Origin: Aeromicrobium sp. Leaf245
GTDB taxonomy: Bacteria > Actinomycetota > Actinomycetes > Propionibacteriales > Nocardioidaceae
Reading direction: 5' to 3'
NCBI RefSeq assembly: GCF_942548115.1
Contig: NZ_OW824151.1
Location: 496,001-560,000 of the forward strand
DNA: 64,000 nucleotides
A model generated the notes under the pieces. That model did not search any database, was not told the origin of the DNA, and was given only the letters and a program-made list of their open reading frames with translations. Shown here in pieces: positions 55,380 through 63,947 of this stretch (positions within the stretch are counted from its first letter, which is position 1; each line of letters begins with the position of its first letter). The position numbers and the translations under genes are program-made.

Positions 55380-56345
55380 CTAGGTCAGAGGTGGCAGCTC
55401 GTCCGGGTGGTCGCGCCGGGCAGTCTGCGCCAGCACGATGCCGACCAGCACCAGCACGACGCCGCCCAGCTGCACGGCGGTGAGCGACTCGGCGTACCAG
55501 CCCCAGCCGACGACGCTCGCGACGACGGGCTCGAGCATGGCCACCACGCTCACGACGGTGGCCGGCAGGGCGCGCAGCGCGAGCAGCAGCAGGAAGAACG
55601 GCGTGACGGTGCCGAGCACCACGACCCAGCCCATCGCCAGCCACGCCGGGACCGTGAGGTCGGAGAGTCGGCCGAGCATCGACGCGTCCGCGCCCAGTGC
55701 GTCGGCCTCCCAGACGGGTGCGACGACGTTCAAGAGGACCGCGGCCATCGCGAACGCCCACAGGATGTGGTGCAGCGGCTCGGCCGAGACACCACCGTCC
55801 TCCCCGAGCAGGAAGTAGGCGGCGAAGCAGCCCGCCGCCAGCAGCGCCATGACCACGCCCAGCCCGTCGAACACCAGGCCCGACCAGACCTGGCTCACGA
55901 CCGCCAGCCCGACCAGGGTGAGCGCCAGAGCCGGCCACATCCGGGCGTGCACGGGTTCGCGTCGGGCGAAGCGCACCCACAGCACCACGAGCACCGGGCC
56001 GGTGTACTCCAGCAGCAGGGCGATGCCGAGCGGCAGCCGGTTGATCGCGACGTTGTAGAACCCCTGCAGCCCGGCGATGCCGACGACACCGAGGCCGATC
56101 AGCAGCGGCAGGCGGCGCACGGCGGGCAGGCGGAGGGCGGACCGGTCGACGACGAGGGCGACGACGACGAGCACGAGCAGCGCCCCGGTGATGCGCACCG
56201 TCGTGAACGTGGCCTCGTCGGTGCCCGAGCGCAGGGGGATGCGGGAGGCGCCGGCGTTGAGCCCGAACAGGACGGCCGCGGTGAGGACCAGCGCGTAGCC
56301 GACGACGGGCGACCGCACGGGCTGCGGGAGGTGGGCGCTGGTCAC
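55380..56345 (-). CDS. EamA family membrane transporter
   Basis: A 321-residue protein with ten helices in two EamA repeats, unrelated in detail to the exporter at 48377. RhtA-like phrases include LLEYTGPVLVVLWVRF and LEPVVASVVGWGWYAESL, which suggest an amino acid or small metabolite exporter. GTG 56345 has GATGAT (56352-56357) six bases upstream. It diverges from the aminotransferase gene with only 44 bases between starts. Confidence 0.9.
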   Translation of the reverse strand: MTSAHLPQPVRSPVVGYALVLTAAVLFGLNAGASRIPLRSGTDEATFTTVRITGALLVLVVVALVVDRSALRLPAVRRLPLLIGLGVVGIAGLQGFYNVAINRLPLGIALLLEYTGPVLVVLWVRFARREPVHARMWPALALTLVGLAVVSQVWSGLVFDGLGVVMALLAAGCFAAYFLLGEDGGVSAEPLHHILWAFAMAAVLLNVVAPVWEADALGADASMLGRLSDLTVPAWLAMGWVVVLGTVTPFFLLLLALRALPATVVSVVAMLEPVVASVVGWGWYAESLTAVQLGGVVLVLVGIVLAQTARRDHPDELPPLT

Positions 56346-56351
56346 GACAGC

Positions 56352-56383
56352 ATCATCGCGGTCCAGCGGCGCGCGGCTACCCT
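56352..56383. promoter_or_regulatory. Back-to-back leaderless promoters of exporter and aminotransferase
   Basis: GATGAT (minus, 56352-56357) serves the exporter and TACCCT (plus, 56378-56383) the aminotransferase. They are only 20 bases apart, so the two -35 regions overlap the opposite -10 elements. Mutual interference between polymerases is expected. Confidence 0.55.
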
Positions 56384-56389
56384 CGGCCC

Positions 56390-57460
56390 ATGACCGTCCC
56401 GCTGCCGCGCTCCGTCGTCGACGCCATCCCCGGCTACAAGGCCGGCCGCGCCGCCGAGCTCGACGAGCTGAAGCTCTCGAGCAACGAGAACCCCTTCCCG
56501 CCGCTGCCGGGCGTCGTCGAGCGCGCCGCGGCCGAGCTGGCTCGCGTCAACCGCTACCCCGACGCCGGCGTCACGCTCCTGCACGACGCGCTGGCCGCCC
56601 ACCTGGACCGACCGACCGAGGCGTTCGCCGCGGGCACCGGCTCGGTGGCCGTGCTGTTCTCGCTCCTCGACGCCTACTGCGGTCCGGGTGACGAGGTGGT
56701 GACGGCGTGGCGCTCGTTCGAGGCGTACCCGATCGCCGTCACGGTCACGGGGGCCACGCACGTGCGCGTGCCGCTGCGCGCGGACGCCACGCACGACCTC
56801 GACGCCATGGCCGCAGCGGTCACCGAGCGGACGAAGGTCGTCGTCGTCTGCACGCCGAACAACCCGACCGGCCCGGTCGTCGGCCATGTCGAGCTGGAGC
56901 GCTTCGTCGAGTCCCTGCCGCCGTCGGTGCTGGTGGTCGTGGACGAGGCGTACGTGGAGTTCGTGCGCGACCCGGCCGCCGCACGTGGTCTGGAGCTGCA
57001 GGCGCGGTTCGACAACGTGGTGGTCCTGCGCACCTTCTCGAAGGCGTACGGGCTCGCCGGCCTGCGTGTCGGCTACCTCGTGGGCCATGCCGACGTGGCC
57101 TCGGCGACGCGCAAGGCGACGCCCCCGTTCAGCGTCACGGACGTCGCCCAGGCGGCCGCGGTCGCGTCGCTCGAGGCGCGCGACGAGCTGGCCGAGCGCG
57201 TCGAGTCGGTCGTCGCCGGGCGTGCGACGCTGCTCGAGGGCCTGCGCGGCCAGGGCTGGACCGTCCCCGACAGCGAGGCGAACTTCGTGTGGCTGCCCAC
57301 CGACGACGGCCCCGCCCTCGCCGAGGCACTGTGGCCCGTCTCGGTCCGTCCCTTCCCCGGCCCGGTGCCCGACGGCGGCGGCGTGCGGATCAGCGTCGGC
57401 ACCGACGCGGCCAACGAGCGCCTGCTCGACGCCGCGGCGCGGCACCTGACGGGGCGGTAG
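56390..57460 (+). CDS. Histidinol-phosphate/aromatic aminotransferase
   Basis: A 356-residue class I/II PLP aminotransferase of the HisC/Pat group. The N-terminal KLSSNENPF, the central CTPNNPTGPVV, DEAYVEFV and the PLP lysine in RTFSKAYGLAGLRVGYLVG are present. It may make histidinol phosphate or act on aromatic keto acids. No his genes are near, which slightly favours the aromatic role. The ATG is six bases past TACCCT. Confidence 0.92.
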   Translation: MTVPLPRSVVDAIPGYKAGRAAELDELKLSSNENPFPPLPGVVERAAAELARVNRYPDAGVTLLHDALAAHLDRPTEAFAAGTGSVAVLFSLLDAYCGPGDEVVTAWRSFEAYPIAVTVTGATHVRVPLRADATHDLDAMAAAVTERTKVVVVCTPNNPTGPVVGHVELERFVESLPPSVLVVVDEAYVEFVRDPAAARGLELQARFDNVVVLRTFSKAYGLAGLRVGYLVGHADVASATRKATPPFSVTDVAQAAAVASLEARDELAERVESVVAGRATLLEGLRGQGWTVPDSEANFVWLPTDDGPALAEALWPVSVRPFPGPVPDGGGVRISVGTDAANERLLDAAARHLTGR

Positions 57461-58281
57461 CCGGGTCCCGTCCTGCTGCTGCGCTGCTCTGGCTGGGTCT
57501 GGACTGCGGCTGCGCTGCGTCGGCTGGGTCTCGTCCTGCGGCTGCGCTGCGTCGGCTCGGCGTCGTCCTGGGTCTAAAGAGCGGCCTCGACCGGCGGTGG
57601 GGTGCGCGCTCGGCGGAGGTTCTCGCGAATCGGTCGGGGCCGGTCGCACCGCTGCGCTGCTGCGGGGCGAGTGGTCCTGCGCTCCGAAGGGGCCTCGACC
57701 GGCAGCGGGGTGGGTGCTCGGTCCGGGTTGTCGGGCCGTGGGTCGCATGATGCGTTCGGGTCGTCCTGACCGTCTCGTTGCCTCGTCGTGTGTCGGTCGG
57801 GGCCGTCAGAGGTAGGTAGCGCGCGTTATCCGCAGGGCGGAGGTAGGTGGCACGCGGATACGGACCTCCATACCGCGGCTCACCTACCTCTGACGCTCCG
57901 ATTCCGCGGGCCACCTACCTCTGACGAGCCGGTTCGGCGAGCCACCTACCTCTCACTCGGCCTGGGCAGTGGGAGGTAGGTGACGCACCGCATCCGGGCG
58001 GTTTGAGGTGCGAGATCTACCTCTGACGGCCCGGTTCGGTACGAGACCTACCTCTGACGGCCCGATGAGGTGCGAGACCTACCTCTGACGACCCAGGACC
58101 GGCCGCGGCACCGGGGCTCGGCCGAGCGGGAGCCCATCCGCCGGTCGAGGCCCCTTTCGGAGACCGAGCCGAGACCCAGCCGGAGCAGCGCAGCCGCAGG
58201 ACCAGACCCAGCCGAGGCAGCGCAGCCGCAGGACCAGACGCAGCCGAAGGACCAGACCCAGCCGCAGGACGACGACCGGAC
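57461..58281. repeat. Family B element, copy B3, inverted relative to B1
   Basis: The 821-base convergent gap between aminotransferase and oxidoreductase genes holds no supported gene. Terminal repeats 57682-57704 and 58138-58162 bound 481 bp, and an extra GGCCTCGACCGGCGG copy lies at 57583-57597. GAGGTAGGT motifs at 57809, 57840 (forward) and ACCTACCTC at 57882, 57913, 57944, then 58015, 58046, 58077 (reverse) are all at 31-bp steps, with a single forward copy at 57973. Flanks carry about 32-bp GTCCTGCGGCTGCGCTGC repeats. Read on the minus strand it matches B1 at a rough 85%. Confidence 0.88.
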
Positions 58282-59994
58282 CTACGGCGCCAGCCAGCGG
58301 TGGATGAGCGGGACGACCGACGAGCCCTCGCCGCTGGCCGCCGCGACGCGCTTCATCGACCCGGCGCGGATGTCGCCGACGGCGAAGACGCCGGGGGCGG
58401 TGGTGGCGAGGGTCTCGGGCGGGACGATCGCCTCGGCCGACCAGGGGCCGGGCACGCCGCCGGGGCCGAGCCAGGCCTCCTTCGGCACGTCGCGACCGGT
58501 GAGCACGAAGCCGTTGGGGTCGCGCGTGACCTCGGCGGGCAGCCAGCTGCACGTCGGGCGCGCGCCGAGCAGCAGGAACAGCCCGGCCGCGACGACCCGC
58601 TCGACCTCACCCGTGGCGTTGGTGCGCAGGTCGAGCCACTCCAGCTGCCCCGCGCCGCCGCCGTCGACGACCTCCACGCCGACCCGGACCGAGACGCGCT
58701 CGTTCCAGCGGAGCTCGTCGACGAGGTACTGCGACATCGTCTCGGCGAGGTCGCGGCGCACGACGATCGTCACCGACGACGCGAAGCGGGCCAGGTGGAT
58801 GGCCGCCTGCCCGGCGGAGTTGCCGCCACCGACCACGACCACCGGCTGGCCCTCGACCTCCTGCGCCGCGGTCATCGCCGACCCGTAGTGCACGCCGCGA
58901 CCCACGAGCTCCTCCACGGACTCGACGTCGAGGTGGCGGTAGGCCACGCCCGTCGCGATCACGACCGACCGCGCGCGCACCTGCCCGCCGCCCACCGTGG
59001 TGATGACGTGCTCACGCTCGGCGTGCGGGGCCGACGGGACGCACGGCCGGAGCGCGTCGACCTCCCACCCGGTGAGGAACCGTGCCCCGAACCGGATCGC
59101 CTGCGACCGCGCGCGCTGCGCCAGTCGCATGCCGGAGACGCCGCGCGGGAAGCCGAGGTAGTTGCGGATCATCGAGCTGGTGCCGGCCTGCCCGCCGATG
59201 GCCTCGCTCTCGAGCACGACGGTGCTGAGCCCCTCGCTCGCCGCGTACACGGCGGCGGCCAGTCCTGCCGGTCCGGCGCCGACCACCGCGACGTCGACGA
59301 CGTCGTCGACCACCGTCTCGCCGGGTCCGCCGTACATGACCTGGGCCACCTCGCGCACCGACGTCGGCACGAAGGGCGGTCGGTACACGCTGGCGACCAC
59401 CGGCTCCCCGGGCTCGCCGCCGTTCTCGACGAGCTCGGCCAGCACCGCGCGGCCGACGTCGCTGTCGGGGTGGTGCACTCCCGTGGGGATGCCCATGCGT
59501 TGGGCGAAGTCGCGCACGGCGGCCGTGAGCGGGTTGGACGGGCCCGAGACGATCCGCATCGTCTCGACCTCCGGTGCGGCCACGGTGGACCCCCAGTCCG
59601 ACAGCAGCTCCCCGACGGCGCCGTGGAACTCCTCGTCGCGCAGGCCCCGTGGCATGAGCAGGTAGCCGTCGAACTTGCCGTGCGCGAGGCCGGGGCGGAG
59701 TCGGTCGCCCTCGTCGAGGAAGCGGTCCCAGGGAACGGTCACGAGCCGACGCGCGGTGGGCACCACCCGACGCCAGGTGGCGAACGACGTCCACACGTCG
59801 GCGTCGGGGAGGGCGGCGTCCTGCACCACGAGCGCGACCTGGCGGCCGTCGGCGCACAGCCGCTCGAGCAGGGCGGTGGCGTCGGCGCACGTGCGAGCGA
59901 CCCGCACGTCGTAGTCGCGGTGGTAGCGGCAGAACTCGTCGTCGAGCAGCGACGCGTGGTCGTTGCTCGCGAGGAGGATCACGGGGTGGTCCAC
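58282..59994 (-). CDS. Receiver-like domain fused to thioredoxin-reductase-like flavoprotein
   Basis: A 570-residue fusion. Residues about 1-130 resemble a receiver domain ([17 protein letters not shown]), about 140-225 a thioredoxin/glutaredoxin fold, and about 237-570 a pyridine-nucleotide oxidoreductase with [19 protein letters not shown] (FAD) and [21 protein letters not shown] (NADPH). The expected redox CxxC sites are absent: the glutaredoxin site reads SNPL and the reductase site falls within [10 protein letters not shown]. Direct disulfide reduction is therefore unlikely; another electron path is implied. GTG 59994 lies six bases past TAGACT (60001-60006). Confidence 0.88.
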   Translation of the reverse strand: MDHPVILLASNDHASLLDDEFCRYHRDYDVRVARTCADATALLERLCADGRQVALVVQDAALPDADVWTSFATWRRVVPTARRLVTVPWDRFLDEGDRLRPGLAHGKFDGYLLMPRGLRDEEFHGAVGELLSDWGSTVAAPEVETMRIVSGPSNPLTAAVRDFAQRMGIPTGVHHPDSDVGRAVLAELVENGGEPGEPVVASVYRPPFVPTSVREVAQVMYGGPGETVVDDVVDVAVVGAGPAGLAAAVYAASEGLSTVVLESEAIGGQAGTSSMIRNYLGFPRGVSGMRLAQRARSQAIRFGARFLTGWEVDALRPCVPSAPHAEREHVITTVGGGQVRARSVVIATGVAYRHLDVESVEELVGRGVHYGSAMTAAQEVEGQPVVVVGGGNSAGQAAIHLARFASSVTIVVRRDLAETMSQYLVDELRWNERVSVRVGVEVVDGGGAGQLEWLDLRTNATGEVERVVAAGLFLLLGARPTCSWLPAEVTRDPNGFVLTGRDVPKEAWLGPGGVPGPWSAEAIVPPETLATTAPGVFAVGDIRAGSMKRVAAASGEGSSVVPLIHRWLAP

Positions 59995-60000
59995 CCTCGA

Positions 60001-60006
60001 AGTCTA
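60001..60006 (-). promoter_or_regulatory. -10 element TAGACT of the flavoprotein gene
   Basis: TAGACT on the minus strand, followed by six bases and GTG 59994, supports that start codon. The divergent 2-oxoacid dehydrogenase promoter lies further right. Confidence 0.55.
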
Positions 60007-60109
60007 GGAAGGCCCCGGTCGCCTCCGGTGACGATCCGGTGAACGTGCGCCCCACGGGGGCCGCGGGGCTTGGCCGACGTGGGCCCGACGCGTTACCGTG
60101 GCGTCGTGA

Positions 60110-60125
60110 TGTGACTGCGGTCACG
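60110..60125. promoter_or_regulatory. CRP/GlxR-like site before the 2-oxoacid dehydrogenase operon
   Basis: TGTGACTGCGGTCACG matches TGTGA-N6-TCACA except for the last base; GTGAC-TGCG-GTCAC is a perfect inverted repeat. It lies 101 bases before the E1 alpha ATG. Actinobacterial CRP/GlxR proteins use this consensus to control central carbon genes, so cAMP-linked regulation is plausible. Confidence 0.7.
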
Positions 60126-60225
60126 CCACGACCGACCGCCACGCCCGCGCCACCACTGCGGGTCAGCGGTCCCGTACCGCCCCACCGACGTGGAGACCCC
60201 GCGCCGGCAGCGAGAGGAACAGCGC

Positions 60226-61395
60226 ATGACCGTACCCCTGCACACCCCGACCACGTCCACGGACGCCGGGTCGCGGCGAGTGACCACGCCCTCGACCGTC
60301 GACACCGAGCTCGTCCAGCTGCTCACACCCGAGGGTCGTCGGGTCGAGCACGAGCGCTACGCCTTCGAGGGCGACGACGAGAGCATCCGCGCGATGTACC
60401 GCGACCTCCTCCTCGTCCGCCGCATCGACCACGAGGCGCACGCCCTGCAGCGTCACGGCGAGCTCGGCCTGTGGGCGCAGTGCCTCGGGCAGGAGGCCGC
60501 GCAGGTCGGCTCCGGCCGCGCGCTCGCGGCGCAGGACTTCGCGTTCCCCACCTACCGCGAGCACGGCGTGGCGTGGTGCCGCGGCATCGACCCGGCCAAG
60601 CTGCTCGGCCTGTTCCGCGGTGTCGAGCTCGGCGGCTGGGACCCCGCCGAGACCGGCATGGCGCTCTACAGCATCATCATCGGCGCGCAGACCATGCACG
60701 CCACGGGCTACGCGATGGGCCTGCAGCGCGACGGCGTCGTCGGCACGGGCGACCAGACCCGCGACGCCGCTGCCCTCGCCTACTTCGGCGACGGCGCGAG
60801 CAGCCAGGGCGACGTGCACGAGGCGTTCGTCTGGGCGTCGTCGTTCAACGCACCGGTCGTCTTCTTCTGCCAGAACAACCACTGGGCCATCTCGGTGCCG
60901 ATGGCCCGCCAGAGCCGCGTGCCGCTGGTGCAGCGCGCCGCCGGCTACGGCTTCGGTGGCGTGCGGGTCGACGGCAATGACGTGCTGGCCGTCCACGCCG
61001 TCACCCAGGCGGCGCTCCAGCGAGCACGCGACGGCGAGGGACCGACGCTCGTCGAGGCGGTCACCTACCGGATGGGCGCGCACACGACGTCGGACGACCC
61101 CACCCGCTACCGCGACACCGCCGAGGTGGAGGCGTGGAAGCACCGCGACCCGCTGGCCCGCGTGGAGACGTACCTGCGCGAGGTCGACACCCCCGAGTCG
61201 TTCTTCACCGACCTGCAGACGGAGGCCGAGGACCTCGGTGCGCACCTGCGCGAGGCCTGCCGCTCCCTGCCCGAGCCCGACCTCGGCGCGCTGTTCGACG
61301 GCGTCTACGCCGACGCGCACCCCGAGCTGGCCGAGCAGAAGGCCGAGTACCTCACCTACCGGGCGTCGTTCGAGACCGAGGGCGGTGCGGCATGA
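60226..61395 (+). CDS. 2-oxoacid dehydrogenase E1 component, alpha subunit
   Basis: A 389-residue subunit of a pyruvate or branched-chain 2-oxoacid dehydrogenase. The thiamine diphosphate motif YFGDGASSQGDVHEAF and the later FCQNNHWAIS (GDG-x-NN) are intact. The phosphorylation-loop-like YRMGAHTTSDDPTRYR is present, as in branched-chain and PDH E1 alpha. ATG 60226 has GAGAGGAAC upstream; the preceding 36 bases of frame lack a signal. It forms an operon with E1 beta and E2 and decarboxylates the substrate. Substrate choice is not fixed by sequence; actinobacterial bkdA is the closest analogy. Confidence 0.93.
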   Translation: MTVPLHTPTTSTDAGSRRVTTPSTVDTELVQLLTPEGRRVEHERYAFEGDDESIRAMYRDLLLVRRIDHEAHALQRHGELGLWAQCLGQEAAQVGSGRALAAQDFAFPTYREHGVAWCRGIDPAKLLGLFRGVELGGWDPAETGMALYSIIIGAQTMHATGYAMGLQRDGVVGTGDQTRDAAALAYFGDGASSQGDVHEAFVWASSFNAPVVFFCQNNHWAISVPMARQSRVPLVQRAAGYGFGGVRVDGNDVLAVHAVTQAALQRARDGEGPTLVEAVTYRMGAHTTSDDPTRYRDTAEVEAWKHRDPLARVETYLREVDTPESFFTDLQTEAEDLGAHLREACRSLPEPDLGALFDGVYADAHPELAEQKAEYLTYRASFETEGGAA

Positions 61396-62402
61396 GCACC
61401 AGCACGAGCACGAGCCAGAGGACGTCGGCCGTCGGTCAGCGGCTCAGCCTCGGCAAGGCCATCAACGCCGGCCTGCGGGCCGCCATGGAGTCCGACCCCA
61501 AGGTCGTCGTCATGGGTGAGGACGTCGGCCCGCTCGGCGGCGTCTTCCGCGTGACCGAGGGCCTGCAGAAGGACTTCGGCGAGGGCCGCGTGATCGACAC
61601 CCCGCTCGGGGAGTCCGGGATCGTCGGCGCCGCGGTGGGCATGATGCTGCGCGGCTACCGCCCGGTGGTGGAGATCCAGTTCGACGGCTTCGTGTACCCC
61701 GCCTACGACCAGATCGTCAGCCAGGTCGCCAAGCTGCACGCCCGCAGCCAGGGCGTCGTGACGATGCCGGCCGTCATCCGCATCCCGTTCGGCGGCGGGA
61801 TCGGCGCGGTCGAGCACCACTCCGAGAGCCCCGAGGCGCAGTTCTGCCTGACCGCCGGGCTGCGCGTGGTGAGCCCGTCGAACGCCCACGACGCCTACTG
61901 GATGATCCAGCAGGCGATCGCCAGCGACGATCCCGTCGTCTTCATGGAGCCCAAGCGTCGCTACTGGGACGCCGGGCCGGTCGGCCAGGAGAGCACCCCG
62001 CTGCACGCCTCGCAGGTGGTGCGCGACGGCCGCCACGCCACGCTGCTGGCCTACGGACCCATGGTGCGCACGTGCCTGGAGTCGGCCGAGGCCGCCGCCG
62101 AGGACGGGGTGGACCTGGAGGTCATCGACCTGCGCACCCTCAGCCCCCTCGACCTGGGCCCGGTGCACGAGTCGGTCCGTCGCACGGGCCGCGCCGTCGT
62201 GGTGCACGAGGCGTCGCGCACGCTCGGCCTCGGTGCCGAGATCGCCGCCCGCGTGCAGGAGGAGTGCTTCTACTCCCTCGAGGCACCCGTGCTGCGCGTC
62301 ACCGGCTACGACATGCCCTACCCACCCAGTCGGGTGGAGGAGGAGTTCCTGCCCGACCTCGACCGTGTGCTCGACGCCGTCGACCGCGCGATGGCGTTCT
62401 GA
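61392..62402 (+). CDS. 2-oxoacid dehydrogenase E1 component, beta subunit
   Basis: A 336-residue subunit. Motifs VVVMGEDVGPLGGVFRVT, DTPLGESGIVGAAVGM, EIQFDGFVYPAYDQIVSQVAK and RIPFGGGIGAVEHHSES are conserved in E1 beta proteins, which complete the thiamine site with the alpha chain. ATG 61392 overlaps the alpha stop by ATGA. A poly-Ser/Thr start (about 1-12) is less conserved. Confidence 0.95.
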   Translation: MSTSTSTSQRTSAVGQRLSLGKAINAGLRAAMESDPKVVVMGEDVGPLGGVFRVTEGLQKDFGEGRVIDTPLGESGIVGAAVGMMLRGYRPVVEIQFDGFVYPAYDQIVSQVAKLHARSQGVVTMPAVIRIPFGGGIGAVEHHSESPEAQFCLTAGLRVVSPSNAHDAYWMIQQAIASDDPVVFMEPKRRYWDAGPVGQESTPLHASQVVRDGRHATLLAYGPMVRTCLESAEAAAEDGVDLEVIDLRTLSPLDLGPVHESVRRTGRAVVVHEASRTLGLGAEIAARVQEECFYSLEAPVLRVTGYDMPYPPSRVEEEFLPDLDRVLDAVDRAMAF

Positions 62403-62418
62403 GAGCGGGAGACATCTG

Positions 62419-63801
62419 ATGAGTGAGTTCAGGCTGCCCGACGTGGGCGAGGGACTGACCGAGGCCGAGGTGCTCACCTGGCACGTCGCCGTGGGCGACG
62501 TCGTCGAGGTGAACCAGGTGATCGTCGACATCGAGACCGCCAAGTCGGTCGTGGAGCTGCCCAGCCCGTTCGCGGGCGAGGTGACGGCCCTGCTGGTGCG
62601 CGAGGGGACGACCGTGCCCGTGGGCACGCCGATCATCGCGATCGGGGGTCCGACGGGAGCCGTCGTGCCCGACGACGCCCGCGACCTCACCGACGAGCGC
62701 CCGGTCGAGGACGACGCCGAGGAGCCGGCGGCGCGGGACAAGCGCGAGCCCGTGCTCGTCGGCTACGGGGTGCGCACCGCGTCCACGCGCCGACGTCGGC
62801 GCAAGGGCGACGAGCAGGTGAGCGCTCCCCTGGCCGCCCCGAACGCCGGCGTGGCGAGGGTCGAGCGTCCGGCCCGGTCCGGCTCGGCGACGGGTGACGT
62901 GCGTGCGCTGGCCAAGCCGCCCGTGCGCAAGCTGGCCAAGGACCACGGCGTGGACCTCACCACGGTCCCGTGCGACGGCCCCGTGGTCACCCGCGCGGAC
63001 GTGGAGGCGTTCATCGCCGGACGCAGGTCGGAGCCGGTCACCGTGCCGACGTCGACCTCACCTGCCGCGCCGGCACCCGTCAGGTCGGCCGAGGGCGACA
63101 CCCGCATCCCCGTGAAGGGGGTCCGCAAGGCCACGGCCCAGGCCATGGTCAGCTCGGCGTTCACCGCACCGCACGTCACCGAGTGGGTCACGCTCGACGT
63201 CACCGCCACGATGGAGCTGGTCGAGCGGCTCAAGGCCGACCGGCGCTTCCGCGAGGTCAAGGTCTCGCCGACGCTGGTCGTGGCCAAGGCCGTCTGCCTG
63301 GCGCTCGCCCGCACGCCCGAGCTGAACGCCAGCTGGGACGAGCAGGCGCAGGAGATCGTGCTCAAGGGCTCGGTCAACCTCGGCGTCGCGGCCGCCACCG
63401 ACCGCGGTCTCGTGGTGCCCAACATCCCGGGCGCCGACCGGATGAGCCTGGTCGAGCTGGCGCAGGCGCTGGGCGACCTCACTGCCACGGCCCGGGCCGG
63501 CCGCACCCAGCCCGCGCAGATGAGCGGTGGCACGTTCACGATCACCAACGTCGGCGTGTTCGGCGTCGACGCGGGCACGCCCATCCTCAACCCGGGCGAG
63601 ACCGGCATCCTGTGCGTGGGCCAGATCGATCGACGTCCCTGGATCGTCGGCGCCGGACCGCAGGAGCGCGTCGAGGCCCGCTGGGTGACCACCCTGGCCG
63701 TCAGCTTCGACCACCGCGTCGTCGACGGCCAGCAGGGCTCGCAGTTCCTGGCCGACGTCGCCGCGCTCCTGCGCGACCCCGCCCTCGCCCTCACGTTCTG
63801 A
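62419..63801 (+). CDS. 2-oxoacid dehydrogenase E2, dihydrolipoamide acyltransferase
   Basis: A 460-residue E2. One lipoyl domain (1-75) carries the lipoylation lysine in VDIETAKSVVELPSP. A basic/Pro-Ala linker and a peripheral subunit-binding domain with RALAKPPVRKLAKDHGVDL follow. The catalytic domain ends in VSFDHRVVDGQQGSQFL with the active His and Asp. The core moves acyl groups to CoA. No E3 (lipoamide dehydrogenase) gene follows, so E3 must be encoded elsewhere. ATG 62419 with GGGAGA upstream. Confidence 0.95.
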   Translation: MSEFRLPDVGEGLTEAEVLTWHVAVGDVVEVNQVIVDIETAKSVVELPSPFAGEVTALLVREGTTVPVGTPIIAIGGPTGAVVPDDARDLTDERPVEDDAEEPAARDKREPVLVGYGVRTASTRRRRRKGDEQVSAPLAAPNAGVARVERPARSGSATGDVRALAKPPVRKLAKDHGVDLTTVPCDGPVVTRADVEAFIAGRRSEPVTVPTSTSPAAPAPVRSAEGDTRIPVKGVRKATAQAMVSSAFTAPHVTEWVTLDVTATMELVERLKADRRFREVKVSPTLVVAKAVCLALARTPELNASWDEQAQEIVLKGSVNLGVAAATDRGLVVPNIPGADRMSLVELAQALGDLTATARAGRTQPAQMSGGTFTITNVGVFGVDAGTPILNPGETGILCVGQIDRRPWIVGAGPQERVEARWVTTLAVSFDHRVVDGQQGSQFLADVAALLRDPALALTF

Positions 63802-63810
63802 CCCACCGAG

Positions 63811-63936
63811 CGGTGACTTCTCCACCGATGGGCGGGCGGAGTGGCCGAGCGGTGCGGATTCCACCGGCTCAGGGCTGAGACGGTGGAATCCACACCTCCC
63901 TGCGCGATGCGCACCGTTTCGGTGGAGAACTCACCG
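63811..63936. terminator. Nested double hairpin between convergent genes
   Basis: Outer arms 63811-63828 and 63919-63936 (CGGTGACTTCTCCACCGA) pair over 18 bp with one mismatch. Inner arms GGATTCCACCG (63856-63866) and CGGTGGAATCC (63881-63891) pair perfectly over 11 bp. Lying between the E2 gene and a minus-strand gene end, it may terminate both. Its layered form resembles families A and B but shares no core sequence. Confidence 0.65.
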
Positions 63937-63947
63937 ATCGGGGGGAG

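Noticed and set aside
63838-63895. tRNA-like GGAGTGGCCGAGCGG segment
   Set aside because: It resembles the start of a Ser or Leu tRNA, but the following sequence makes an 11-bp hairpin instead of D, anticodon and T arms, and no GTTCGAATC-like T loop is present.
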